A DNA stretch of 41,403 nucleotides, from the NCBI GenBank assembly GCA_028282465.1, contig JANQHX010000103.1:1-41403 (forward strand), written 5' to 3'. Under the pieces are notes generated by a model. It saw nothing but the letters and a program-made list of their open reading frames with translations. It made no database searches and was not told the origin of the DNA. Shown piece after piece: positions 34,670 to 41,403 of this stretch. The position numbers were made by a program, and so were the translations under genes. This DNA comes from Gynuella sp. Its GTDB lineage: Bacteria > Pseudomonadota > Gammaproteobacteria > Pseudomonadales > Natronospirillaceae. Within the stretch, counting starts at the first letter, position 1. The number at the start of each line of letters is the position of its first letter.

Positions 34670-35581
34670 GTGCTTCAAAACAAAATCCAAAATGGTGAAT
34701 CTGGAATTGCGCTCTATGGCATTGTGCCGCCTAAAAAAGGCACTGATGCGGAAAAGATTAGGGAAATTGCCGAACTTCAAATGCAAAGGTTAGAGGGTCA
34801 AAAACTAGATGGTCTGATTCTTTATGACATTCAAGATGAAAAGTCTCGAACATCAGCAACGCGCCCCTTCCCTTTCATGGAAACCCTCGATTCCTACGAA
34901 TACGCTCACACCCATTTGAAGAGCTTAGACATCCCCAAAATCATTTATCGAGCTGTAGGCAAGTATTCAGAAAATGAACTTATTCAGTTTATGAATCATG
35001 CCAGTCAAATTGGCGATCTTTCAGTATTTGTTGGTGCGTCTGCCCAGGATCAAGCAGTGACCATGTCGATTAAACAAGCCTATGATTTACGCAGACAAAA
35101 TGCGCCTGAACTACTATTAGGTGGAGTTACTATTCCAGAAAGACATACAACCAAGGGCGACGAACATACTCGGGTTTTTAACAAACTAAACAATGGCTGC
35201 AGCTTCTTTGTTTCACAAGGCGTGTATGACGTTAACGCCTCTAAAAATTTTCTTTCAGACTATTACTACTCTGCCAAAGAACAAGGAATTAACTTAGCGC
35301 CCATTATATTTACACTCACGCCCTGTGGCTCAATCAAAACCCTAGACTTCATGAAATGGCTAGGCATTAGCATTCCCCGTTGGCTAGAAAACGAATTAAT
35401 ACATTCAGAGGATATCTTGGGTAAATCGGTGGATATTTCTCAACAGAATTATTTAGAACTAAAGGAATTTGCTGATGATAAAGGCATCCCCATTGGATTC
35501 AATATTGAAAGCGTTGCCGTACGAAAGGTGGAGGTTGAAGCATCTATTGAATTGTTGCAGAAGCTAAGCTCCAATAATTAA
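34670..35581 (+). CDS. Methylenetetrahydrofolate reductase-like protein, divergent paralogue of metF
   Basis: A 303-residue TIM-barrel protein of the MTHFR superfamily but quite different from the MetF at 18179. Recognisable parts are LYGIVPPKKGTDAEKIREIA, LDGLILYDIQDE, LGGVTIPERHTTKGDEHTRV, FFVSQGVYDVNASKNFLSDY and LTPCGSIKTLDFMKWLGISI followed by IPRW. The SFEFFPPK start of MetF is replaced by LYGIVPPKKG. It may act in C1 metabolism on another substrate or cofactor. The start is GTG 34670, the only start near a Shine-Dalgarno-like GAGAG. No folate genes are adjacent. Confidence 0.75.
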   Translation: MLQNKIQNGESGIALYGIVPPKKGTDAEKIREIAELQMQRLEGQKLDGLILYDIQDEKSRTSATRPFPFMETLDSYEYAHTHLKSLDIPKIIYRAVGKYSENELIQFMNHASQIGDLSVFVGASAQDQAVTMSIKQAYDLRRQNAPELLLGGVTIPERHTTKGDEHTRVFNKLNNGCSFFVSQGVYDVNASKNFLSDYYYSAKEQGINLAPIIFTLTPCGSIKTLDFMKWLGISIPRWLENELIHSEDILGKSVDISQQNYLELKEFADDKGIPIGFNIESVAVRKVEVEASIELLQKLSSNN

Positions 35582-35636
35582 ACTAGAGCGCCCCTATAAA
35601 CCAGAGCATTTGATCCAACAGTTTAAAACTCAGTCT

Positions 35637-36206
35637 TCAGTCGAGAATGCCACCGTGAATATCAAAGTTAACCACTTCCCGGTACATCTGCTCATACTCA
35701 GCTTTAGTTTGATCAAAAAGCGGATCTTCACCAATTTGTTCTATTTGGGTATCCAATTCTTGCCAATCCGTTTCATCTAACAATTCTTCAGCTAAAGGAT
35801 AAATTTCAGATTCTTCAATATCTAAGTGCTCAAGTTGAGCATCTAAATACTCTTCAACTTTTTGCTTCAAACGGTCCATTGGCACTGCAATGTCCATAGC
35901 GATCGCATTAAAGTCATTCTTTAAATTAACAGTGATAGATTCTAGATTAGCATGATCGTCAATGATGGACTGCACTAAGTCTTTTTTATCAAAGTCTTTA
36001 GTGAGCATCCTCTTGAACATCACATCTTCGGCAGGGTGGTGGTAACGCTCTGGAATAGTATTGATATAGTCCAGCATATCCAGGATCAAATTAATATTGG
36101 TTTCCTGATTAGGATCTTCAAAACCTCTTAGTTGGTATTTGAAGCAGTATAAAAAGCGAGCGAGATTACGATGCTCGTCATTCAAGCGCTCTAACAATGC
36201 TGGCAT
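35637..36206 (-). CDS. Hemerythrin HHE-domain protein
   Basis: A 189-residue four-helix protein with candidate di-iron ligands H12, H56/H57, E60, H85, H127 and E131, in the HHE pattern NDEHRNL, ERYHHPAEDVMF, DDHANLE, HLDIEESEIYP. The C-terminus extends past the bundle with no known domain. Related proteins bind oxygen or sense oxygen and nitric oxide; which applies here is unknown. GGGGAGG before ATG 36206 is a strong ribosome binding site. It is convergent with the MTHFR-like gene and is a single-gene unit. Confidence 0.9.
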   Translation of the reverse strand: MPALLERLNDEHRNLARFLYCFKYQLRGFEDPNQETNINLILDMLDYINTIPERYHHPAEDVMFKRMLTKDFDKKDLVQSIIDDHANLESITVNLKNDFNAIAMDIAVPMDRLKQKVEEYLDAQLEHLDIEESEIYPLAEELLDETDWQELDTQIEQIGEDPLFDQTKAEYEQMYREVVNFDIHGGILD

Positions 36207-36339
36207 AAATTGACCTCCCCAGTACCTTGCAAACCTGTCTGGTTCGTCAAGTTAACAGTAACCAATCTCAAAATATTTGCCATGATACACATCAATGGCG
36301 CAGACTAGCCAGCTCACAAATTGTCAAAACTGTTAAATC

Positions 36340-36618
36340 ATGATCATTAGATTGTATGAAATAATTCTTCGCCTAGAGGGCAGCTTCAGCGCTAAAGATA
36401 AACAGGGAAGACTTCAAACGATTAAGTCAAAGCTAGGCAGGGAGCAAGACTTTGCACTAATGTCTGAAACTGAGAGCCGAGACAACCTAGCAAGTCTTGC
36501 TATCATCCTGATGGCTCCTCATAATGCCCGCGCCGATCAACGTCAGGCTTGGCTAGAAACCTTATTAAATGAGCAACTGGATGCTGAGGTTCTAGATTTT
36601 AGAAACACAGATTTATAA
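36340..36618 (+). CDS. Small DUF503/YlxP-like protein, tentative
   Basis: A 92-residue protein resembling DUF503 in its layout: a first strand with MIIRLYEIILRLEGSFSAKD, KQGRLQTIKSKLGREQDFAL (where YlxP has SLKDKRRVLKSL), and a final strand with ASLAIILM. The match is partial. There is no Shine-Dalgarno before ATG 36340. It lies between the hemerythrin gene and another unknown gene on the same strand. No function is assigned. Confidence 0.55.
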   Translation: MIIRLYEIILRLEGSFSAKDKQGRLQTIKSKLGREQDFALMSETESRDNLASLAIILMAPHNARADQRQAWLETLLNEQLDAEVLDFRNTDL

Positions 36619-36697
36619 GGAATTAAACCGAATTTATTCATGCGCCTGTCATATTTCATCCCCATATTGTCGCGCGTTAAAATTCTGCCTCATCGTA

Positions 36698-37183
36698 ATG
36701 ACTCACTTAAACACTAAATCAGAACAACTAGATAGCTTTGATCAGTGGCAGCTGATCCTGACTCATGAGTCAGAGAGCGAAAGCAGTTTATTCCTGAGGC
36801 AAATTAACTCTGATTCGCCTTTGATGGGGTTCTCGTTTCAGGTTTATAACGAGAGTCCTTATGACACTTTTTTTCACTGGTACGGGATTCTGAGCTTCCA
36901 TAAGTTCAGACAGGTCATTATTCGAACAACAAACGAAACGAAACTTTCGAATATCTCAAGCTATTTGGATCAGCCCATTTCAGAAAAACACCCAGGCTCA
37001 ATGATATTGGCGGCGCTAGCCAATGGCTCAGATAAGATTGGTATTACGCTTATTGGTGATGATGCGACCCGCATAGAAAATGAGTTCACTGGATTAGGTT
37101 TCCACCAGGCCTGGGAGCGTTTCAAAGAAATACAAAAAAATTTTCAACAGCAACATTCTTGTAACGAATCAGCGTTAATCTAG
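36698..37183 (+). CDS. Hypothetical protein, 161 aa
   Basis: Not recognised. It is soluble and acidic, with mixed helix and strand and no signal peptide. Notable stretches are FHWYGILSFHKFRQVIIRTT and MILAALANGSDKIGITLIGD. The ribosome binding site is poor. The stop overlaps the proposed -10 of the downstream GGA-rich RNA, so the two features are close neighbours. Confidence 0.55.
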   Translation: MTHLNTKSEQLDSFDQWQLILTHESESESSLFLRQINSDSPLMGFSFQVYNESPYDTFFHWYGILSFHKFRQVIIRTTNETKLSNISSYLDQPISEKHPGSMILAALANGSDKIGITLIGDDATRIENEFTGLGFHQAWERFKEIQKNFQQQHSCNESALI

Positions 37184-37190
37184 CATTTAA

Positions 37191-37356
37191 GGAAGATGAT
37201 CCAACAACAGGGAAATCTTTGCAGGAAGCGAAGATTTGTTAAAGGACTTCTCCGGGAAGGATTCCGGTAATCCGAATAGGAACAGGGAGACTCCTATTCG
37301 GGTAAGCTAGTCAGTATTTTTCAGCCAACTGTTGATACAGTTTTTTATATTTTTTT
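37191..37356 (+). ncRNA. Candidate CsrB/RsmZ-like small RNA (CsrA/RsmA sponge)
   Basis: Eight GGA triplets lie within 98 bases (37191-37288) of a 127-base gap. Three sit in hairpin loops: AAATCTTTGC-AGGAA-GCGAAGATTT (37213-37237; a 10-bp stem with one G-T pair), CCGGGA-AGGA-TTCCGG (37252-37267), and CCGAATAGGA...TCCTATTCGG (37272-37301), whose loop holds CAGGGAG. AGGA in a stem-loop is the established CsrA/RsmA site. A possible promoter is TTGTAA (37159-37164), 16 bases, TAGCAT (37181-37186), giving a start near 37193. A terminator candidate, AACTGT-TGAT-ACAGTT followed by TTTTATATTTTTTT (37327-37356), lies inside the 3' end of the opposing glycosyltransferase gene. The GacA-type upstream box was not found. 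Boundaries are approximate. Confidence 0.6.
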
Positions 37357-38399
37357 GCCATTCTGTCTGCCTCGAACTTATCCAGTAATGCTTGCGCATT
37401 ATTGACCAGTTTTTCTGAAAGTTTGGGTGTCTTTAAAAGTCGAGTTATTTGCACTACAAAATCTTGAGGATTTCCTGGCTGAGCTAGTAATCCGCTAATT
37501 TCTTCTTCAACTATTTCAGTAAGACCACCCACAGAAGAAGCCACCACGGGCACGCCGCTGGCAAAAGCTTCAAGTATGACAGTGGAAAAACCTTCGGCTT
37601 TCGTAGTCAGTAGAAATACGTCAAAGTCCGGCAAAATGGTTGGTACGTCTGAGCGAAACCCTAATAAAGAAATATGCTCTTGTAAGTTTTTTTCTTTAAT
37701 CAGCTGTTTAATGTCATCAAGGTCAGCGCCCTCACCTACAATAACAAAATGGGCGTTTAGGTTATTGGCCATTAGTATCTCCGCGATACCAACAAAGGTA
37801 GGCAAATCTTTGCGAGGGCGAACCATACCTACCGTACCAATTAATATCTTATTACCTGTCAGTCCTAGCTCTTTACGTAACTGACCTTTTCGTTGATGAG
37901 CCGCAAACTGGCCATTATCAATGCTCGAATAGATAACTCTGATAATCTCATGACGATGCACTACTTCACTTACAAGCTCCGCCACATGATAGGAGGGGCA
38001 AACAATTGCTTGCAATCGCTTACTCCTAAATTTCAACATATTCAGTGGAGTTCGACTTAATCTGTGACTGGCTCTTCGATGAATAAGGATGGGAATTTTT
38101 TTAAAAGACAACCATGCTCCAGTATGAGCTCGACTATCATGGCAGTGAAGAATTTTAAATCGACCATGTTTAGTCGCTTTGAGAATCAGCGCCAGCATTC
38201 TAAATCTTTTAAAAAAACCATCTTTGTAAGCATGACAGGGTACGTCATGGTCGTGGCAAAAGTTTTCTAACCTCGACCCTTTAACACAAATAACTTCATG
38301 ATGTACCGGATGTCTGAGCATTTTCAAAAGATATGAGAGCTGACGTTCACCTCCCTGATAATGGCTCTCGCCAGATATATGAAGTACCTTAAGTTCCAT
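37311..38399 (-). CDS. Glycosyltransferase family 4 (GT-B) protein
   Basis: A 362-residue cytosolic or membrane-associated glycosyltransferase. The N-terminal lobe starts VLHISGESHYQGGERQLSYL (acceptor side); the C-terminal lobe has IGTVGMVRPRKDLPTFVGIA, HFVIVGEGADLDDIKQLI, LGFRSDVPTIL and the E-x7-E donor-sugar motif EGFSTVILEAFASGVPVVAS, then GGLTEIVE. It probably adds a sugar to lipopolysaccharide, a capsule or a lipid, but no other surface-sugar genes are near. GGAG precedes ATG 38399. Its 3' end carries an A/K-rich tail whose opposite strand forms the terminator candidate of the small RNA. Confidence 0.88.
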   Translation of the reverse strand: MELKVLHISGESHYQGGERQLSYLLKMLRHPVHHEVICVKGSRLENFCHDHDVPCHAYKDGFFKRFRMLALILKATKHGRFKILHCHDSRAHTGAWLSFKKIPILIHRRASHRLSRTPLNMLKFRSKRLQAIVCPSYHVAELVSEVVHRHEIIRVIYSSIDNGQFAAHQRKGQLRKELGLTGNKILIGTVGMVRPRKDLPTFVGIAEILMANNLNAHFVIVGEGADLDDIKQLIKEKNLQEHISLLGFRSDVPTILPDFDVFLLTTKAEGFSTVILEAFASGVPVVASSVGGLTEIVEEEISGLLAQPGNPQDFVVQITRLLKTPKLSEKLVNNAQALLDKFEADRMAKKYKKLYQQLAEKY

Positions 38400-38518
38400 G
38401 GCCGCTCCAAATTATTTTTTATAGCTAATTGGGTTAATTAACATTAATTAGCGAACAACAATAACTTAGTTAATAAAGTTAAAATACTCCCAATAAGGCT
38501 TTATATCTACATTGAGAA

Positions 38519-39412
38519 TCATATTCTATCTATCAATAAAAACATCACAGCAATTAATGTGAGAATCATACCTATCCATTCAGTTCTACTAATACTTTCT
38601 TTAAAAACTTTATAGGTAATAACCAGAGTAAAAACAAATTCCACTTGGCCTAAGGCTTTGACGTAGGCAGCATCTTCAAAGGTCATGGCCGTAAACCAAC
38701 CAATTGAACCCAGTGCACTGGTCAAACCAACAAATACAGCAGGTTTCCAGTGCGTGGTTATTGCTCTCCATGCACTTATTTCTGTATGGGCTAACCAAAG
38801 CCCTGCAATAATGGCTTGTAACGCAACCATAAAGCATAAGGTAACAGCAGCACTCAACAGATAAGGCAGCTGTAATGAAAGACTGGCCTCTCTCAAACAT
38901 AAAGAAGTTAACGCAAAGCCTAGACCGGCACCAATACCATAAACAAGCGACCGGCTAGTAAACATAGCTTTTAGATTTATATTACCCTTGTGAATACTAA
39001 CCAATAAGGTACCGATTAACCCGATTAGTATTGAGAACCAAGCAGCAAATGATAGAGATGCCGAAAAAACTAACACTCCTATCACTGCGGTTAGAATAGC
39101 CTCTGTTTTCGCGTAAGTGGTTCCCACTGCAAAGTTTCTCAAACTCAATACCTTAACCAATAGCAAAGTTGCCCAGATTTGAAAAATACTGGCTATTCCC
39201 GCGAAGAAAAAAAACATTGAGTTAAATGAGACTTCTGTTTTACCCGAGTAAAACCAGACAGCTACTAAATAAACGATTACGAAGGGTAGTCCGAAGCCAT
39301 ACCGAACCCAAGTAGTAGCCATAGCTGACATTTTATTGGATAGCGACTTTTGTCCGGCAGTTCGAACGGACTGCATAAACGCGGCTAAGAATGTAAACAA
39401 CACCCATTCCAT
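38519..39412 (-). CDS. EamA/DMT family transporter
   Basis: An integral membrane protein of 297 residues with about ten helices in two repeated halves, as in EamA (drug/metabolite transporter) proteins. EWVLFTFLAAFMQSVRTAGQ opens the first half and GLTSALGSIGWFTAMTFEDA ... QVEFVFTLVITYKVFKE is the typical second-half signature. ATG 39412 with AGGAG eight bases ahead is preferred to the upstream start. The substrate is unknown. It lies downstream of, but 160 bases away from, the PA4642-trmB group on the same strand. Confidence 0.85.
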   Translation of the reverse strand: MEWVLFTFLAAFMQSVRTAGQKSLSNKMSAMATTWVRYGFGLPFVIVYLVAVWFYSGKTEVSFNSMFFFFAGIASIFQIWATLLLVKVLSLRNFAVGTTYAKTEAILTAVIGVLVFSASLSFAAWFSILIGLIGTLLVSIHKGNINLKAMFTSRSLVYGIGAGLGFALTSLCLREASLSLQLPYLLSAAVTLCFMVALQAIIAGLWLAHTEISAWRAITTHWKPAVFVGLTSALGSIGWFTAMTFEDAAYVKALGQVEFVFTLVITYKVFKESISRTEWIGMILTLIAVMFLLIDRI

Positions 39413-39541
39413 ATGATTAACTCCTAACTGGAGAGCTAACGTTAGCATGGCTTTTCTGGTTGAAATATCTCGATTGTTTATGCGAGAAATAAAGAATTGG
39501 AATGGTTGCAGGAGAAATAGTTTTAATAGAGCTGGGTCACG

Positions 39542-39565
39542 AGGTAGTGGTATAGCCCACTACCT
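39542..39565 (-). terminator. Hairpin after the PA4642 gene, terminator-like
   Basis: AGGTAGTGG (39542-39550) and CCACTACCT (39557-39565) make a perfect 9-bp stem with a 6-base loop, 11 bases past the minus-strand stop at 39576. No T-run follows on the minus strand, so it may be weak or Rho-dependent. Confidence 0.5.
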
Positions 39566-39575
39566 GCTATAAACA

Positions 39576-39860
39576 CTAAGCAACCTCAGCTAAAATTTCT
39601 AGATATTCAGCACTAGCAGCATGCTCTGAAATAACATCTTTGATGGTTTGGCCTTCAAGATTTTTGGCTTCTAAGTTATGTCCTTCTGATTTAAAAATCT
39701 GAAGAAATTCTGCAAATAACTCGGCGGTTAGAGAACGGTACGCACGTTCTAAAATCGCATAATCATTGTCAGTGCCGTCATAGGCTTTTTGATCTAGAAA
39801 TACTTTAAGAGCGGTGTTATCCAGCTCTACATTTTCCTGTCTGACTTTATCCTTTTTCAT
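39576..39860 (-). CDS. PA4642 family protein
   Basis: A 94-residue soluble protein of the PA4642 family, common in Pseudomonas and relatives. The match is by pattern: MKKDK start, ALKVFLDQKAYDGTDNDYAI, AYRSLTAELFAEFLQIFKSE and LEAKNLEGQTIKDVISEHAA, where the last part recalls an ankyrin-like helix-turn-helix. ATG 39860 with GAGGAG ahead is preferred to the ATG at 39878, which falls inside trmB. It lies 10 bases after the trmB stop and is probably co-transcribed with it. Function is unknown. Confidence 0.8.
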   Translation of the reverse strand: MKKDKVRQENVELDNTALKVFLDQKAYDGTDNDYAILERAYRSLTAELFAEFLQIFKSEGHNLEAKNLEGQTIKDVISEHAASAEYLEILAEVA

Positions 39861-39870
39861 GTTTAGCTCC

Positions 39871-40575
39871 TCACTCAACTCTTTCGAAAATTAAATCCCA
39901 TACACCATGCCCTAGACGCTCTCCTCGAGCTTCAAACTTGGTGTGTGGCCGATAATCAGGTTTTTCCACATAGGTATTATCTGCGGACAAATTTTTAAAA
40001 CCTGGAGCGCTATTCATAACCTCCAGCATATGTTCTGCATAGTTTTCCCAATCGGTGGCCATGTGCCAAACTCCACCAATCTTTAACTTCTTTCTCACTA
40101 CTTCGACAAAATTAGGCTGAACAATTCTGCGTTTGTGGTGTCTTTTTTTATGCCAGGGATCAGGAAAATAGAGCTGCATTCTGTCAATGCATTTTTCTGG
40201 CATATGATTTTCAAAAATCTGCACAGCATCTTCTTTGTAGGTTCGCAGGTTAGTTAAACCTTCGGTCTCAGCATTGTGAAGTAGCCGGCCCACGCCCGGA
40301 GTATGAACTTCAATACCAATAAAATTCTTTTCTGGTTCCTGCTTGGCCATTTCAACCAAGCTGTCCCCTGTGCCATAGCCCACTTCAACCACTAAAGGGG
40401 CGTTCGGGTTTTCAAACGTGTTGTCTAGCACTAAATCTTGGTCGTGTTCCAAGCCCAATTTAGGCCAAACCCTCTCCAGAGCACTGGCTTGCCCTTCAGT
40501 AAGCCTACCAGTTCTCATCACAAAACTACGAATACTGCGGGGTTTAAAATCTGTCTTTTGATTATCTTTTGACAT
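39871..40575 (-). CDS. trmB: tRNA (guanine(46)-N(7))-methyltransferase
   Basis: Cytosolic SAM-dependent enzyme methylating N7 of G46 in the variable loop of tRNAs. It has 234 residues. SAM loop [30 protein letters not shown], and the catalytic and tRNA-binding block [20 protein letters not shown] are all intact; [14 protein letters not shown] follows, as in the family. ATG 40575 starts 18 bases after the DUF423 gene on the same strand, so the two are probably co-transcribed with the PA4642 gene. Confidence 0.96.
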   Translation of the reverse strand: MSKDNQKTDFKPRSIRSFVMRTGRLTEGQASALERVWPKLGLEHDQDLVLDNTFENPNAPLVVEVGYGTGDSLVEMAKQEPEKNFIGIEVHTPGVGRLLHNAETEGLTNLRTYKEDAVQIFENHMPEKCIDRMQLYFPDPWHKKRHHKRRIVQPNFVEVVRKKLKIGGVWHMATDWENYAEHMLEVMNSAPGFKNLSADNTYVEKPDYRPHTKFEARGERLGHGVWDLIFERVE

Positions 40576-40593
40576 GCTATTAAATTGTTGTAA

Positions 40594-40974
40594 TTAACTT
40601 TGTTGGCGAAGCTCTGCGATTAACCAACTCAACCAACCGAGTAGAAATGCACAACCACCAATCGGCGTAATAGCGCCCAATAGTGGCACATCTAACAGGC
40701 ATAGCAGGAACAAACTGCCGCTAAAAATAGCAACGCCTGTAACAAGCAACCAGTAACTCGCGTTGAACCAATTGTTTTCCACGCTTGGAAGTCTGTAAGC
40801 CAAGATCAATATGGCTAGGCTATGCATTCCCATATAGTTAACCGCAGTCTGCCAAGTATCTAATCTCTGATCCGATAATATTTCTTTCATGGCATGGGCG
40901 CCGAACGCACCGGTAGCAACGAATAGAAAGAGCAAAGAAAGTGGAATTGCCACCTTTACTTTATCAACTGACAC
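40594..40974 (-). CDS. DUF423 (YgdD-type) small membrane protein
   Basis: A 126-residue membrane protein with four helices. DUF423 hallmarks: GAFGAHAMKEIL near the N-terminus, W-x-T-A-V-x-Y-x-x-x-HSLAIL, SGSLFLLCL and LGAITPIGGCAFLLGWLSW. The start is GTG 40974 with a CGGAAG-like ribosome binding site. It opens the ygdD-like / trmB / PA4642 run on the minus strand. Function unknown. Confidence 0.9.
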   Translation of the reverse strand: MSVDKVKVAIPLSLLFLFVATGAFGAHAMKEILSDQRLDTWQTAVNYMGMHSLAILILAYRLPSVENNWFNASYWLLVTGVAIFSGSLFLLCLLDVPLLGAITPIGGCAFLLGWLSWLIAELRQQS

Positions 40975-41403
40975 TTGAGCTTCCGCAGAAATACAAAGGC
41001 GCGTACTTTGTCATACTTCAAGGTTGTTTTGGAGGGGAAATTTAGTAATTTATGGTTCTTAGCTTATAGGAGACTCTGATTAACTCCAGTGCTGCACTGC
41101 GGATATCTAAACGTGATTTTTATCGCGGCGAAACTTGTAGGGAATGTCTAGACCTTTGCAACGGTTCGGCGCTCCGAAGTTTCAACAAAGAGAAAAACGC
41201 GTTTAGACCCGCCCTTTGGGTGGTTCGGCATTCCGACTTGCAGGCGAGTCTTGACTCAGTGTTGCCTTCCCGGAACGCCGGATCGTTTGAAAGGTCCAGA
41301 CATTCCTGCAAAAAGGCGCACCTAGGCGGCCCCCTTGCTCAGAACCCGCCTGAAAGCCAGAGCGATACTAGACTTGTTCAGAGGTTCCCTAGTCTTATTA
41401 ACA
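40975..41403. other. Right-edge non-coding region with inverted repeats
   Basis: About 430 bases without a supported gene. Bases 41141-41176 and 41271-41306 form an imperfect inverted repeat (30 of 36 positions match), separated by about 94 bases that hold a third, direct copy of the GGTTCGGC-N2-TCCG core at 41222-41235. A short hairpin (ACC/GGT with CCC/GGG, about 41206-41223) lies in the loop. The composition is more GC-rich than the neighbouring genes. This could be a dispersed repeat or part of a small element; it cannot be identified from this copy. Confidence 0.55.
41141..41306. repeat. Imperfect 36-bp inverted repeat with a 94-base loop
   Basis: Left arm 41141-41176 begins GGAATGTCTAGACCTTT; right arm 41271-41306 reads, on the minus strand, GGAATGTCTGGACCTTT. 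Six of 36 positions differ. The GGTTCGGC(G/A)(C/T)TCCGA core occurs directly at 41163 and 41222 and inverted at about 41271-41283, so it is present three times. Confidence 0.65.

Noticed and set aside
36758-36773. Perfect 16-bp palindrome CTGACTCATGAGTCAG
   Set aside because: It lies inside the coding part of the 161-residue gene and not near any promoter; a chance occurrence or coding effect is more likely.
37160-37179. GacA-like box (TGTAAC ... GTTAAT) for the small RNA
   Set aside because: Only partial symmetry, and it overlaps the proposed core promoter instead of lying upstream as known GacA sites do.
38424-38452. Inverted repeat GCTAATT / AATTAGC between the glycosyltransferase and the transporter
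   Set aside because: AT-rich, long loop, no T-run on either strand; likely chance in an AT-rich gap.
41120-41311. 63-residue minus-strand open frame at the right edge
   Set aside because: It runs through both arms of the inverted repeat, has no good ribosome binding site and looks like a by-product of the repeat.

Overview
The window reads as an ordinary chromosomal stretch of a marine-type gammaproteobacterium of low to moderate GC, most like the Oceanospirillales/Pseudomonadales side of the class. Pointers are the hemC-hemD-hemX-hemY cluster, a PA4642-family protein beside trmB, a metK-ahcY-metF methyl cycle under an ArsR-type regulator, and many c-di-GMP proteins. No rRNA, tRNA, phage, transposase or CRISPR array was found. 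Genus cannot be set from this sequence alone.

Layout. 1-2780: the start of an RND efflux adaptor gene (cut by the window edge), divergent from its probable TetR repressor, then a MarR regulator / flavin-oxidase-like protein / small protein operon with a clear promoter and overlapping operator. 2785-7721: two tandem membrane 7TM-DISM / degenerate GGDEF / EAL proteins. 8062-9666: a chemotaxis receptor with a haem c motif in its periplasmic domain. 9843-13619: a secreted protein of unknown role and a large mosaic exported di-haem protein. 14022-19015: the SAM/SAH cycle (ArsR-methyltransferase fusion, metK, ahcY, metF), preceded by a perfect 40-bp palindrome and interrupted between metK and ahcY by a four-helix-bundle (S23-type) gene flanked by inverted GCTTGAAGC repeats. 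19185-21584: a degenerate GGDEF protein, rsmE and an unknown gene. 21630-27219: hemY-hemX-hemD-hemC and an HDOD-GAF protein, all on the minus strand. 27354-31275: a FAN1-type nuclease overlapping a nuclease-helicase fusion of the XPD/DinG type. 31249-37183: mixed single genes (DUF1223, FetB-like, AhpD-like, NAD(P)-binding, MTHFR-like, hemerythrin, small unknowns). 37191-37356: a GGA-rich multi-hairpin segment that looks like a CsrA/RsmA-sequestering small RNA. 37311-40974: glycosyltransferase, EamA transporter, PA4642, trmB, DUF423. 40975-41403: no gene, but a 36-bp imperfect inverted repeat that may be part of a dispersed element.

How the parts relate. The methyl-cycle genes form one functional unit: MetK makes SAM, AhcY removes the product inhibitor SAH, MetF supplies methyl groups, and the regulator carries its own SAM-binding domain. 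The hem genes make uroporphyrinogen III. Several signalling parts (two EAL proteins, a degenerate GGDEF protein, HDOD-GAF, haem chemoreceptor, candidate Csr-type RNA) suggest lifestyle and surface control, but no direct wiring between them can be read from the sequence.

The most noteworthy observations are the candidate Csr/Rsm small RNA (37191-37356), the S23 cassette inside the SAM cycle operon, the 40-bp palindrome, the haem-binding chemoreceptor, and the inverted repeat at the right edge.
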